A DNA stretch of 64,000 nucleotides, taken from the NCBI GenBank assembly GCA_030949605.1, contig JAUZSH010000024.1, forward strand, positions 1 through 64,000, read 5' to 3'. Below are positions 46,253 through 54,799 of this stretch, piece after piece; position 1 is the first letter of the stretch; each line of letters begins with the position of its first letter. The position numbers and the translations under genes were made by a program. Under the pieces are notes generated by a model. It saw nothing but the letters and a program-made list of their open reading frames with translations, did no database searches and was not told the DNA's origin. Origin of the DNA: Ghiorsea sp. GTDB lineage: Bacteria > Pseudomonadota > Zetaproteobacteria > Mariprofundales > Mariprofundaceae.

Positions 46253-46939
46253 ATGAAAATTCTAATTGTTGAAGATGAAGTTCAAGTTGCTGAAGTGTTA
46301 CAAAAAGGTTTAAAGGAAGAGGGGCATGCTGTTGACCTCTCCCATGATGGTGAAGACGGCGGATTTCTTGCCGAAGTTAACGATTATGACCTCATTATCT
46401 TAGACCTTATGCTACCCAAGAAAAACGGTATTCAAGTCTGTCGTGAGATTCGAGATCGCGGCATCAATACTCCCGTCTTGATGTTGACAGCACGCGACAG
46501 TGTTGAAGATAAGGTTCGAGGGCTTGATGCTGGTGCCGACGACTACATGGCAAAACCTTTCTCATTCAAAGAGTTGCTTGCCCGCGTACGCGCCCTGCTG
46601 CGAAGAACTTCAGATAGCAAAACACCCACACTGACCATGGCCGACTTAGAGCTTGACCCCATGAGCCGCCAAGTTACCCGTGGTGAAAAAAACATTCGCC
46701 TAACCACCAAAGAGTATTCTTTGCTCGAATACCTGATGCGCAACCCCTATAAAGTATTGTCACGCACCTTGATTGGTGAACATGTATGGGATATGAATTT
46801 CGACCCTGAAAGTAATGTGATTGACGTGTATGTGAGCCACTTACGCGCCAAGGTAGACAGAGATTTTAACTTGCAACTCATTCATACCTTGCGTGGTCAG
46901 GGTTATATTTTAAGTGATAAATATCAAGACAACACATAA
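46253..46939 (+). CDS. OmpR/PhoB-family response regulator
   Basis: 228 residues. The receiver domain has the acidic pair in VEDEVQ, phospho-acceptor Asp51 in LIILDLMLPKKNG, Thr in MLTARDS and Lys in AKPFSFKEL. The C-terminal winged helix shows LTTKEYSLLEYLMRNPYKVLSR and VIDVYVSHLRAKVD. Gene order with the kinase 32 bases downstream makes a matched pair. The CusR/QseB-like branch is likely, but the signal and target genes cannot be read from sequence. Divergent from mraZ. Confidence 0.93.
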   Translation: MKILIVEDEVQVAEVLQKGLKEEGHAVDLSHDGEDGGFLAEVNDYDLIILDLMLPKKNGIQVCREIRDRGINTPVLMLTARDSVEDKVRGLDAGADDYMAKPFSFKELLARVRALLRRTSDSKTPTLTMADLELDPMSRQVTRGEKNIRLTTKEYSLLEYLMRNPYKVLSRTLIGEHVWDMNFDPESNVIDVYVSHLRAKVDRDFNLQLIHTLRGQGYILSDKYQDNT

Positions 46940-46971
46940 ATAAATACTGTTGAAAAGCCTCCTGAAATCTA

Positions 46972-48432
46972 ATGTATAACAGCCTATTTCGCACTTTCCG
47001 TGGCAGACTTGCCATGAGTTATGTTATCGTTGAATTTCTTATTTTGGCCTTTGCAGCAGTGCTTATTTATTGGTTTTTATCCAATCAAATATACCAAGAA
47101 GTCGATGATGCACTGTTTGAAGAAGCCAATGTTTTGGTGGAGAATTTAGAGCATGCACCCCAACAGGAATGGGGGAAACACCTGCAAGACTTTACCATAT
47201 ATTATCGTGGCGTGGTGCAACTTGTCAGCCCTAAAGGCACTATCTTATTTAGTGTCGGTGAGGAGCTTGTTGGGCATGACAAACAAGATGTCGCCCATGC
47301 TATTCGCGAAGCACTGGCAGGAAATGCAGCTGTCTTTGTTTCTACCCGTGGCTTACTGCGTAAAAATAATTTGCGCGTTGCTGTAATGCCTATCCATATA
47401 CGAGGGCAGATTGTGGCCGTTGCGATTTTAGCACGCACCACCGATGATATTCAAAGGTTCTTCAAACTTTTATACACGATTGGCGGCATACTTGGCTTGT
47501 TATCCATGCTGATATCAGGGCTGATAGGCTACCGTATGGCAAGGCGATCTCTTCGACCCATCAATGAAATCACCCGTGCTGCTCAGGCCGTTGCCAATGG
47601 TGATTTAAGTAGGCGGCTAAAAACATCCGTACATGATGAAGAAATTCACACGCTGGTCGAATCCTTAAATAAAATGTTTGAAAGTTTAGAAGCCAACTTT
47701 AACAGTCACAAACGTTTTGTTTCTGACACATCCCACGAGCTTCGCCACCCCATTACTATACTTAAAGGTGAAATTGAAGTTGCGTTACTGCAGGAACGTT
47801 CCCCTGAAGAGTACAGAGCCTTGCTCAAAAAACTTTTCTCCATCAGTACCCGAATGCAACATATCGTTAACGATATGCTTACCCTTGCTCAAGCCGATGC
47901 AGGCACTTTAGAAATTCCACAAGAACCTGTTGATTTATCCCTACTCCTTCAAGAAGTAGGGCAAGATCACCTGATGCTGTTTTCCAAGCGAAAAATTCAT
48001 TTGGAGATGAACATTCAAGAAGGCTTGGAAATGATTGGTGACCAACATCGCATTGAACGTGTCTTTTATAATTTGCTTAACAATGCTTTTCGTTATGCCC
48101 CTGAAAACTCAACCATCACACTATCCGCCACGGCTGTTGATGAATATGCCATCATTCAAGTTCTCGATGAAGGCGAGGGTGTTGCTCAAAAAGATATACC
48201 CCACCTCTTTGAACGCTTTTTCCGTGCAGATGATGCGCGCACGAACCAACAAGGTGAAGGCGCAGGTCTAGGGCTGGCGATTTGTAAACATATTGTATTA
48301 GCACATCAAGGTGAAATTCATGTGCTTATTGATGATAGGCAAGGCGCAACTTTTGAAGTTAAGCTACCCTTAGCATCTGTCAACCCCGATCATGCCAAAC
48401 CTTTACAAGGCGTGCTGGTCAATCGGCTTTAG
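46972..48432 (+). CDS. Sensor histidine kinase
   Basis: 486 residues. First membrane helix about 16-38, a periplasmic sensor of some 125 residues, second helix about 165-187 (GGILGLLSMLISGLIGY), HAMP linker (RRSLRPINEITRAAQAVANGDL), HisKA with phospho-acceptor His255 in SDTSHELRHPI, then the ATP domain with N-box NLLNNAFRYAPE, DEGEGVAQKD and GAGLGLAICKHIV. Partner of the preceding regulator. The stimulus is unknown; the sensor domain has no recognisable ligand motif. Confidence 0.92.
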   Translation: MYNSLFRTFRGRLAMSYVIVEFLILAFAAVLIYWFLSNQIYQEVDDALFEEANVLVENLEHAPQQEWGKHLQDFTIYYRGVVQLVSPKGTILFSVGEELVGHDKQDVAHAIREALAGNAAVFVSTRGLLRKNNLRVAVMPIHIRGQIVAVAILARTTDDIQRFFKLLYTIGGILGLLSMLISGLIGYRMARRSLRPINEITRAAQAVANGDLSRRLKTSVHDEEIHTLVESLNKMFESLEANFNSHKRFVSDTSHELRHPITILKGEIEVALLQERSPEEYRALLKKLFSISTRMQHIVNDMLTLAQADAGTLEIPQEPVDLSLLLQEVGQDHLMLFSKRKIHLEMNIQEGLEMIGDQHRIERVFYNLLNNAFRYAPENSTITLSATAVDEYAIIQVLDEGEGVAQKDIPHLFERFFRADDARTNQQGEGAGLGLAICKHIVLAHQGEIHVLIDDRQGATFEVKLPLASVNPDHAKPLQGVLVNRL

Positions 48433-48513
48433 CATTCCTTCTCTTTCTCCCAACCTGAAGCTTTGTCTAACATCCGTTAACTTGGCTCATCATCCCATCA
48501 AAGGACTCAATTC

Positions 48514-50151
48514 ATGCGCATATTTTTCTTAACTTTATTCTTCGCATTCAGCTTCACGACAATTTCTAACGCTGAACCCCTTCCCAAACAAAACATGGTC
48601 GCATCCGCTCATCCCCTTGCCACCCAAGCTGCCATTGATGTGTTTCAGCAAGGCGGCAATGCCTTTGATGCTGCGGCAGCTTTAGCGCTCACCATTGGCG
48701 TTACCGAACCCACAGGTTCAGGCATTGGTGGTGGTGGGTTTTTCCTTTTGTATATCGCCAAAGAAGATAAATATATCATGCTTGATGCACGTGAGATGTC
48801 GCCCACTTTGGCTGGCAATGGCGAAATTTATGCAACCAAGTCCAGCATTGATGGGGCGCAATCCGCAGGTGTTCCAGGACTTATTGCAGGCATTGACCAG
48901 CTCATTAATCAGTATGGTAAGTTAAGCCGAAAGCAAAACAGCAAAACAGCCATCAGTATTGCTGAACATGGATTTAAAGTATCCAAACATTATCAGCGTG
49001 TCGCCAAGTGGCGGCAAAAAGTGTTGCAAAGCAACAGCGCGCGAAACATCTATTTGCACAACGGTGATATTCCTCAAATCGGTAGCTTGGTTAAGCAACA
49101 CGAACTTGCTGAAACGCTCAAACGCTTTGCAAAGTTTGGTGCAAATGATTTTTATCGGGGTGAAACTGCCAAACGATTGGTTGCTGATATGAAAAAAGAT
49201 GGTGGCTTGATTCGCCTTGATGATTTAAAGGCGTATCAAGTGATAGAACGCCAACCTGCTTCATTCAACTACCAAGGGTACCAATGGATTTCCGCAGCCT
49301 TACCCTCATCAGGTGGCATTGTGCTTGCTGAAACCTTGGGTATCTTAAAAGATGATGATTTAAGCAAGCTGCCCGAAGCGGAACGCACCCATCTACTCAT
49401 CGAAGCCATGAAACGAGCATACAAAGACCGTAATGAATCCTTGGGCGACAGTGATTTCGTGGACATTCCTGATTTACTCAATCCCAAACGCCTTGCCAAG
49501 CTTCGCCAAAGCATTGGCGAAAAAGCCACGCCCGCCACGGCATTTATCGCCGACCCTTCGGGTAATGGCGTAGACACCACCCACTTTTCCATCATCGATA
49601 AACAAGGAAATATGGTGGCGGCAACGCTCTCGATTAACTATGGGTTTGGTTCAGGTTATGTCAGCCCAAGCACAGGTATTTTGCTGAATGATGAAATGGA
49701 TGATTTTGCAACACAAGTTGGTAAACCCAATGCTTACGGCTTGGTGCAAGGCAAAGCCAATGCCGTTGCTCCACATAAACGCATGTTGTCATCCATGTCG
49801 CCGACCTTTATTCTCGGCAAAGACCGCACATTTATCGTCGGCACACCCGGCGGTTCACGTATTATCAGCATGGTATTGTTAGCAGGCTTGGAGTTTATGC
49901 AAGGCGGCAATGATGCCTCGGCATGGATAAATAAACCCCGCTATCATCATCAATATTTGCCCGATGTGGTTCAATACGAAAAAGGTGCATTGACCCCTAA
50001 AATCATCAAAAAACTTCAAGCCAAAGGGCATCAACTCAAACCCATACGCAACTATGGCAATATGCACGCTATTCTTTGGGACAGAAAGACAGGCAAAGTC
50101 TTTGGTGCATCCGATAAACGGGGAGAAGGCATCACTGCCACCACCCCATGA
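48514..50151 (+). CDS. ggt: Gamma-glutamyltransferase
   Basis: A 545-residue periplasmic Ntn-hydrolase that cleaves or transfers the gamma-glutamyl group of glutathione. Signal peptide MRIFFLTLFFAFSFTTISNA. ASAHPLATQAAIDVFQQGGNAFDAA and TEPTGSGIGGGGFFLLY open the large subunit. The self-processing nucleophile is Thr355 in GVDTTHFSIID, starting the small subunit. YGFGSGYV, LLNDEMDDF and VGTPGGSRI follow. It comes after the two-component system in the same direction with 81 bases between; regulation by it is possible but unproven. Confidence 0.94.
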   Translation: MRIFFLTLFFAFSFTTISNAEPLPKQNMVASAHPLATQAAIDVFQQGGNAFDAAAALALTIGVTEPTGSGIGGGGFFLLYIAKEDKYIMLDAREMSPTLAGNGEIYATKSSIDGAQSAGVPGLIAGIDQLINQYGKLSRKQNSKTAISIAEHGFKVSKHYQRVAKWRQKVLQSNSARNIYLHNGDIPQIGSLVKQHELAETLKRFAKFGANDFYRGETAKRLVADMKKDGGLIRLDDLKAYQVIERQPASFNYQGYQWISAALPSSGGIVLAETLGILKDDDLSKLPEAERTHLLIEAMKRAYKDRNESLGDSDFVDIPDLLNPKRLAKLRQSIGEKATPATAFIADPSGNGVDTTHFSIIDKQGNMVAATLSINYGFGSGYVSPSTGILLNDEMDDFATQVGKPNAYGLVQGKANAVAPHKRMLSSMSPTFILGKDRTFIVGTPGGSRIISMVLLAGLEFMQGGNDASAWINKPRYHHQYLPDVVQYEKGALTPKIIKKLQAKGHQLKPIRNYGNMHAILWDRKTGKVFGASDKRGEGITATTP

Positions 50152-50189
50152 ACCTTACCTGAGCGGCAAATACATATCCATCACCATTT

Positions 50190-50311
50190 CATGTCAGGCG
50201 CATCTGGGGACTTGGTGATTTGACATCCCCCGCCCTAATACCCGCAAGGGGCAGGCTTCTTGGCTACGCCAATTCATCACAGGACGAGGATTCCTTGTGT
50301 CAACTTTTATT
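50190..50311. other. Hairpin-rich stretch resembling an IS200/IS605 end remnant
   Basis: GACATCCCCCGCCC / GGGGCAGG around 50222-50255, then GGCTTCTTGGCTACG and GACGAGGATTCC, resemble structured ends left by IS200/IS605 elements. No orfA or orfB is present. Equally it may be a structured tail of the ggt transcript. The rest of 50152-50409 shows no gene. Confidence 0.25.
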
Positions 50312-50409
50312 GGGCTGTTTCTTATCAAAGTTAGACAGGCTTAGGGGTTGCGTTTTGAGATTTTATGGTATCTTCTTCACAAGAAATTAGACAAACAAGG
50401 AGATATGTC

Positions 50410-51279
50410 ATGAAATTAAAGAAACTATTATTATTGGGGTTAGCTGTATCACTACTTGCCTCATGCCAAAAACATTTTGAAGAAGAACACTTAAAATATG
50501 ATGCAACAAAAAGTAAGGCGCTCAACATTGCCCTTCTTACAGGTTTAACCACTGTGGAACATGGCCCAATCGTGGATAGTGAACCTGTTGGTCACTCAAG
50601 CAATGGTGGTAAAGGTGCTGCAATGGCTGCGGGTGCATTTGATTTACTAACTGGTGGTGGCGGACTTGGGCTGATGACCTCATTTATGTTTAACATCTAT
50701 CAGCCTGAATGGGAAAACCATGTGTTTGCATGGATGCCGCAAGATATGGCAAAAGATGAAGCGGAAGCTGCAAAGGTGATGTGCGAAATCATGTATAAAG
50801 CAACAAAGCAAATAGTTTCTGATGATGAAACAATTATAAAAATTGAAAAACCTTATAAATACAAAGTTTTTTCTGATGACTTGGAGTTTGGTATATATGT
50901 AAAAGATAAAGACGGCTACCCAAAAGGTTATGTATCACAAATTGCTACCCCACGAATTGTAAAAGGCAACGCTTTATTTAACAATTCACCATCATATTTT
51001 TGGTCATATCAAAAGACAAGCAATGACACCAGTCCTGTTCTTCGTTCTGGTGTATGGCTGTCTGACATTTTTATGATAAAAAATAAATTTCCTGATTACC
51101 CTACGGTAGAGACATCTAAAGAAAAGAAGGATGAAGAGTTAAATAAATTATACAATAAACTTAGCCCCCTTCTTCCATCTTGGGTTTACATTTATATTGC
51201 TCCAAACTTAAAAACTAAAGAGCCTGCTTATTTTCTTAATCAAGGTAAGAAATTGTACTTTATAAAACCTACATCATAG
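50410..51279 (+). CDS. Unknown lipoprotein
   Basis: About 289 residues. A signal peptide with lipobox (MKLKKLLLLGLAVSLLASC, Cys19) marks it as a membrane-anchored lipoprotein. A Gly/Ala-rich hydrophobic stretch follows (GAAMAAGAFDLLTGGGGLGL, about residues 73-92). It continues with a soluble domain containing a VKGNALFNNSPSYFWSYQ segment and a basic, Lys/Tyr/Phe-rich C-terminus. AGGAG lies 7 bases before ATG 50410; the longer frame from 50365 ignores this. I do not recognise a family. It stands alone between ggt and an IS1634 insertion, and its AT-rich codon use differs from the genes around it, consistent with acquisition. Confidence 0.75.
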   Translation: MKLKKLLLLGLAVSLLASCQKHFEEEHLKYDATKSKALNIALLTGLTTVEHGPIVDSEPVGHSSNGGKGAAMAAGAFDLLTGGGGLGLMTSFMFNIYQPEWENHVFAWMPQDMAKDEAEAAKVMCEIMYKATKQIVSDDETIIKIEKPYKYKVFSDDLEFGIYVKDKDGYPKGYVSQIATPRIVKGNALFNNSPSYFWSYQKTSNDTSPVLRSGVWLSDIFMIKNKFPDYPTVETSKEKKDEELNKLYNKLSPLLPSWVYIYIAPNLKTKEPAYFLNQGKKLYFIKPTS

Positions 51280-51335
51280 GTCTTATGTCAAAAAGTAGGG
51301 TAGTTTCTGACATAAGCAGCATCGTTATGTCAGAA

Positions 51336-53123
51336 CCGACATTCCGCACCCTGTATTTCCAGTTTTTCGATTTAAGTTAAATAGGCTTAATTAGCCATTT
51401 AAATGATTCTAACCTATTAATATTTATGGTATATTTATTGTTTCTACGGAGGCGAAAATGGCTATGGAAGTATCAACTGGCTCGATGATGTCGAGCTGCG
51501 AAAGTAAGGAGCTCAATCATCTTGGTCTTGTTGCAGGGATGTATGATGAGCTGGGAATAGGCATGAGTATGGATGCCCTAATTCCACAGGATATGCAGCA
51601 ACGCAAGGTATCGATGGGTAAGGTTCTCAAAGCGATGGTGCTTAATGGGCTTGGTTTCGTGAACCAGCGATTGTACAATATACCGCACTTTTTTGAGAGC
51701 AAACCTGTTGAGAAACTGCTTGGCGAAGGTGTTGAGGCAGCCCACTTTAATGATGATGTCACAGGGCGAATGTTGGACTCGATTTATGAGGCAGGCGTGA
51801 GTGAAACTTATGCTGTAATTGCATCTAACGCATTAAAAACATTAAATATTACCTGCCACATGAGTCATATAGATACGACAACCTTTCATACCGATGGCAA
51901 GTATAATCAGGCAGAAGAAGCTGGCGTGATTAAGATTACCAAGGGCTATAGTCGCGACCACCGACCAGAGCTTAATCAGTTCGGTTTGAAGTTGATTGTA
52001 GAGGGTCAGGCTGGCATCCCTATGATGATGGCGGCATTGAGCGGCAATGACAATGATAAGACTCGTTTTAAGCAGGCGATCAAAGACCACATTGGTCAGC
52101 TTCAAGATGACTTTTCAGTGCAACATATCGTTGGTGATAGTGCGCTTTATAGTGCTGAAACCATCAAGTTGATGAGCCATATCACATGGACAACGCGCGT
52201 GCCTGAAACCATAGGTTTGGCACGCGGTTATATTGAGAAATATGCAGACCAACTGGCGGCAGACAATGATGGATTAAATCTTAATTATCAGTGTGTTGAT
52301 GAGTCTTATGCAGGTGTTGAACAGAAGTGGCTGGTTGTGTATTCACCGCAAGCACATGAGCGTGCTAAGCGTAATGTGAGCAAGCAGTTTTCCAAGAAAA
52401 GCCAAGATGACCAGAAGCTTTTGAAGGCGTTTTGCAACAGAAGTTTTGCTTGTGAAAAAGATGCTTGCCATGAGCTTGAGCTGCTAAAGAAAAAGCTGGC
52501 TGTCACCAATGTGCATGATGAAGTTATTGAGCCTATTGCAGGGTTTAACGGTCGTGGTCGTCCAGCCAAAGGGGCGGCACCAGATTTTTACACCTACCAT
52601 GTTCATGTTGTAAGCTCATCAAACTATCAGCAATATCAACAACGTTTACAACGCAAAAGTTGCTTCATTATCGCCACCAACCAAACCGATATGGATGTAT
52701 TTGATGCCGATGAAATTCTTGCGGGCTATAAAAACCAACAAAAAGTTGAGCGAGGCTTCCGCTTCTTGAAAGACCCCATGTTTTTAGCATCGTCTGTGTT
52801 TCTCAAATCACCTAAACGCATCATGGCGCTTACCATGGTTATGACGGTGTGTTTGCTCGTCTATGCTGCTCTGGAATATCGCATGCGAAAAAGCTTGCAT
52901 GACAACCATGAAACCTTTCCAAATCAAATAGGAAAGATGGTCGAAAAACCAACAATACGCTGGGTTTTCCAATACTTTCAAAACATTCAGATACTCTATA
53001 TTCAGCAGGCAAAACCTTGCGTTATAAACCTCAATAAGCAGCATAAAAAACTCTTGAAGTTAATGGGAGAATCATACCAAAAAATTTATTCCTGAATCAG
53101 GAATAAGGGGTGCGGAATGTCGG
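51336..53123 (+). mobile_element. IS1634-family insertion sequence, copy B
   Basis: 1788 bp, the same length and ends (CCGACATTCCGCACCC) as copy A, with a perfect 6-bp target duplication TCAGAA (51330-51335, 53124-53129). Opposite orientation to copy A. It inserted next to an inverted repeat CTTATGTCA / TGACATAAG (51282-51316) behind the lipoprotein gene. Confidence 0.93.
51458..53095 (+). CDS. IS1634-family transposase, copy B
   Basis: 545 residues, intact, with the same DDE residues as the copy at 21790-23427 (SHIDTTTFHTDG, VGDSALYSAET, QKVERGFRFLKDP). N-terminal changes such as LGIGMSM for LEIGTSM, plus scattered changes (VEGQAG, KYADQ, VHDEV), make nine differences by eye. ATG 51458 follows a GGAGGCG ribosome site. 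It should be able to act on the M1 MITE, which has the same ends. Confidence 0.94.
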   Translation: MAMEVSTGSMMSSCESKELNHLGLVAGMYDELGIGMSMDALIPQDMQQRKVSMGKVLKAMVLNGLGFVNQRLYNIPHFFESKPVEKLLGEGVEAAHFNDDVTGRMLDSIYEAGVSETYAVIASNALKTLNITCHMSHIDTTTFHTDGKYNQAEEAGVIKITKGYSRDHRPELNQFGLKLIVEGQAGIPMMMAALSGNDNDKTRFKQAIKDHIGQLQDDFSVQHIVGDSALYSAETIKLMSHITWTTRVPETIGLARGYIEKYADQLAADNDGLNLNYQCVDESYAGVEQKWLVVYSPQAHERAKRNVSKQFSKKSQDDQKLLKAFCNRSFACEKDACHELELLKKKLAVTNVHDEVIEPIAGFNGRGRPAKGAAPDFYTYHVHVVSSSNYQQYQQRLQRKSCFIIATNQTDMDVFDADEILAGYKNQQKVERGFRFLKDPMFLASSVFLKSPKRIMALTMVMTVCLLVYAALEYRMRKSLHDNHETFPNQIGKMVEKPTIRWVFQYFQNIQILYIQQAKPCVINLNKQHKKLLKLMGESYQKIYS

Positions 53124-53148
53124 TCAGAAACTTTCCTTGTTCTTACCA

Positions 53149-53173
53149 CTTACATTGAGCGGGTATGTTTTAT
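53149..53173. mobile_element. End fragment of the M2 MITE
   Basis: CTTACATTGAGCGGGTATGT followed by TTTAT equals the inverted right end of the M2 element (2556-2827). The rest was lost or displaced when an M1 element inserted at 53174. Confidence 0.7.
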
Positions 53174-53319
53174 CCGACATTCCGCACCCCTAAATCAATA
53201 TCATTGTATTTAATTTGTCTATATTTTTCAACAGGTTAGAAAAATGAGGTTGTTTCGCTAAACTGTGCCACCTCTCATGAAAGGTATATTTGAGGGTAAA
53301 TGACTAAAGTTATGAATAA
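53174..53319. mobile_element. Truncated M1 MITE, inverted
   Basis: From CCGACATTCCGCACCC it follows the reverse complement of 2519 down to about 2374 with few differences, and ends abruptly at 53319 where the M3 element begins. The far terminus is missing. Confidence 0.75.
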
Positions 53320-53622
53320 CTGATGTTACGCACTTTGTTGAGAAAGAATGACTCCATTCTCGTTTGTAGCGCGTAGATTTCAGCTTCACCTTTATTCGTT
53401 AAAATGAACGGTAATCCAGCAATCTCAATATAGGAAGTGGGGCTTTAGCCCCGCATGAGAAGCATCATCATGCATGCGCGACTGACACCCCAGGGTGCTT
53501 TCTCAGGCTTACGCCTTCACCTTGAGTCGCACTTCCTCAATCATGACTTTCTGCCATATGTTTTCTCGCTCCTGTGTTCTTGCGTGGAAATGACGAATTT
53601 TCGCCCGACTGAGTAACACCAG
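53320..53622. mobile_element. 303-bp M3 MITE-like repeat, inverted copy
   Basis: Begins CTGATGTTACGCA and ends TGAGTAACACCAG (two mismatches to a perfect end). The interior matches the reverse complement of 5941-6244, including the GGGGCTTTAGCCCC palindrome. It abuts the M1 fragment on the left and lies 20 bases from the end of the transpeptidase gene. No other content is visible in 53124-53641. Confidence 0.75.
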
Positions 53623-53641
53623 TGATACAATCGACATGCGA

Positions 53642-54106
53642 TCATGGCTTAATATACACCGACTCTCCACACCACACATGATTAAATAAGTCGATAACAT
53701 CATCGTTTTTCATGCGTATACAACCATGCGAAGCAGGTTGACCAATACTACCTTCCTCATTGGTGCCATGAATATAAATATATCGGCGTTGGCTATCCAC
53801 CTTGCCGCGTTTATTCACACCCGTCTGCACACCTGTTAGCCAAATGATGCGGCTCAATATCCAATCTTTTTTGTTAAATTGCGTTTCCTGCGTAAAAAGA
53901 CCCTTGGGTTTTCTGGCTTCAAAATACGTCTCTTTGGGACAACCCTCACCAATTTTTGCATAAATTTTATGTTTTCCAAGCGGCGTTTGGTAGCTTCCTT
54001 CTTGGTTACCCATGCCTTTGCTCGCTGTAGAAATGGGGTACACATCAATAACACCTGTCTTGCGCCTGTGGTATAAAATTTGCTTTTCAACACGAATACT
54101 AATCAA
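53642..54106 (-). CDS. L,D-transpeptidase (YkuD) family protein
   Basis: 154 residues, essentially one YkuD domain: TPLGKHKIYAKIGEG, YIHGTNEEGSIGQPASHGC and CIRMKNDDVIDL, with catalytic His113, His127 and Cys129. Members make 3-3 peptidoglycan cross-links or attach lipoproteins. No signal peptide or membrane helix is visible, so export is unexplained. The upstream region belongs to the Hda-like gene (8-base overlap), which leaves little room for a longer N-terminus. Last gene of the sspB operon. Confidence 0.85.
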   Translation of the reverse strand: MISIRVEKQILYHRRKTGVIDVYPISTASKGMGNQEGSYQTPLGKHKIYAKIGEGCPKETYFEARKPKGLFTQETQFNKKDWILSRIIWLTGVQTGVNKRGKVDSQRRYIYIHGTNEEGSIGQPASHGCIRMKNDDVIDLFNHVWCGESVYIKP

Positions 54107-54791
54107 TCGAATGACCTAAAATCTTTAAGGCTCGTGCGCCATTCATTTTTTTATTATGTTTTTTTGAATAGTCATCCAACTGGTCTATGGCATCCAACAG
54201 TGCTGATAACTCCCTCGGTACATATTGAAGCAATACTGGCAACACCGTATCTTTCATATCCCATTGCATATTTCTCAACACAGACTGCAACACCTTTTGC
54301 AAATCTTCATCATGCTGTGGTGCGGACATGTAAACACCGTCAAACATCAACAAGCGGCTACTCAACTCAGGTGGCTGCAAATCATCCACCTTACAGCGCC
54401 AAGAAATCAACAGTGATTTATTCATATTTTTTGCCCGTTCGATTAAATGAAAGACTGCATAACCCAACGCTGGACTTAACTTCCCTGCTGGCAAATCCAA
54501 CACCCAATACACATGATGTTCGCACGAGCCCAGCCAGTCTTTAAGCTGCTGCACCGATGACAAAGGCTTTTCATCCACTTTTAAAAATTTAACCTGAGGG
54601 TACTCTCGAAACACAGCATTAATCAAATGACTTTTACCTGCAATTTCATCCGAAGATAACCACAACAAACCACCTCTTACCAACCAAAGTGCCAGCCTAC
54701 TTGCTGCATTTTCGACCTGCACATGCTGCACCCAGCTTCCATAGTCTTGCTTAGACGGTAACGGCAAAGGTAACATTTGTTGTTCACTCAT
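54099..54791 (-). CDS. hda: DnaA-related protein, Hda-like
   Basis: 230 residues resembling the AAA+ part of DnaA. LPLPSKQDYGSWV opens it. The P-loop region reads LLWLSSDEIAGKSHLINAV, where GKS is kept but two expected glycines are replaced. YWVLDLPAG is the Walker B position. The lid/DnaA-III helices (MQWDMKDTVLPVLLQYVPRELSALLDAIDQLDDYS) are typical of Hda, which stimulates DnaA-ATP hydrolysis with the sliding clamp. LPLP near the N-terminus could be the clamp-binding motif. The degenerate P-loop lowers certainty of ATP binding. Confidence 0.72.
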   Translation of the reverse strand: MSEQQMLPLPLPSKQDYGSWVQHVQVENAASRLALWLVRGGLLWLSSDEIAGKSHLINAVFREYPQVKFLKVDEKPLSSVQQLKDWLGSCEHHVYWVLDLPAGKLSPALGYAVFHLIERAKNMNKSLLISWRCKVDDLQPPELSSRLLMFDGVYMSAPQHDEDLQKVLQSVLRNMQWDMKDTVLPVLLQYVPRELSALLDAIDQLDDYSKKHNKKMNGARALKILGHSID

Positions 54792-54799
54792 CCATAATC

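Noticed and set aside
21756-53129. Composite transposon bounded by the two IS1634 copies
   Set aside because: Each copy is flanked by its own perfect 6-bp duplication (GCTTTA, TCAGAA), so they inserted separately; the segment between is ordinary core genome.
53509-53703. Minus-strand frame of 64 codons next to the transpeptidase
   Set aside because: Covers the M3 repeat and its palindromes and overlaps the real gene end; not a protein.
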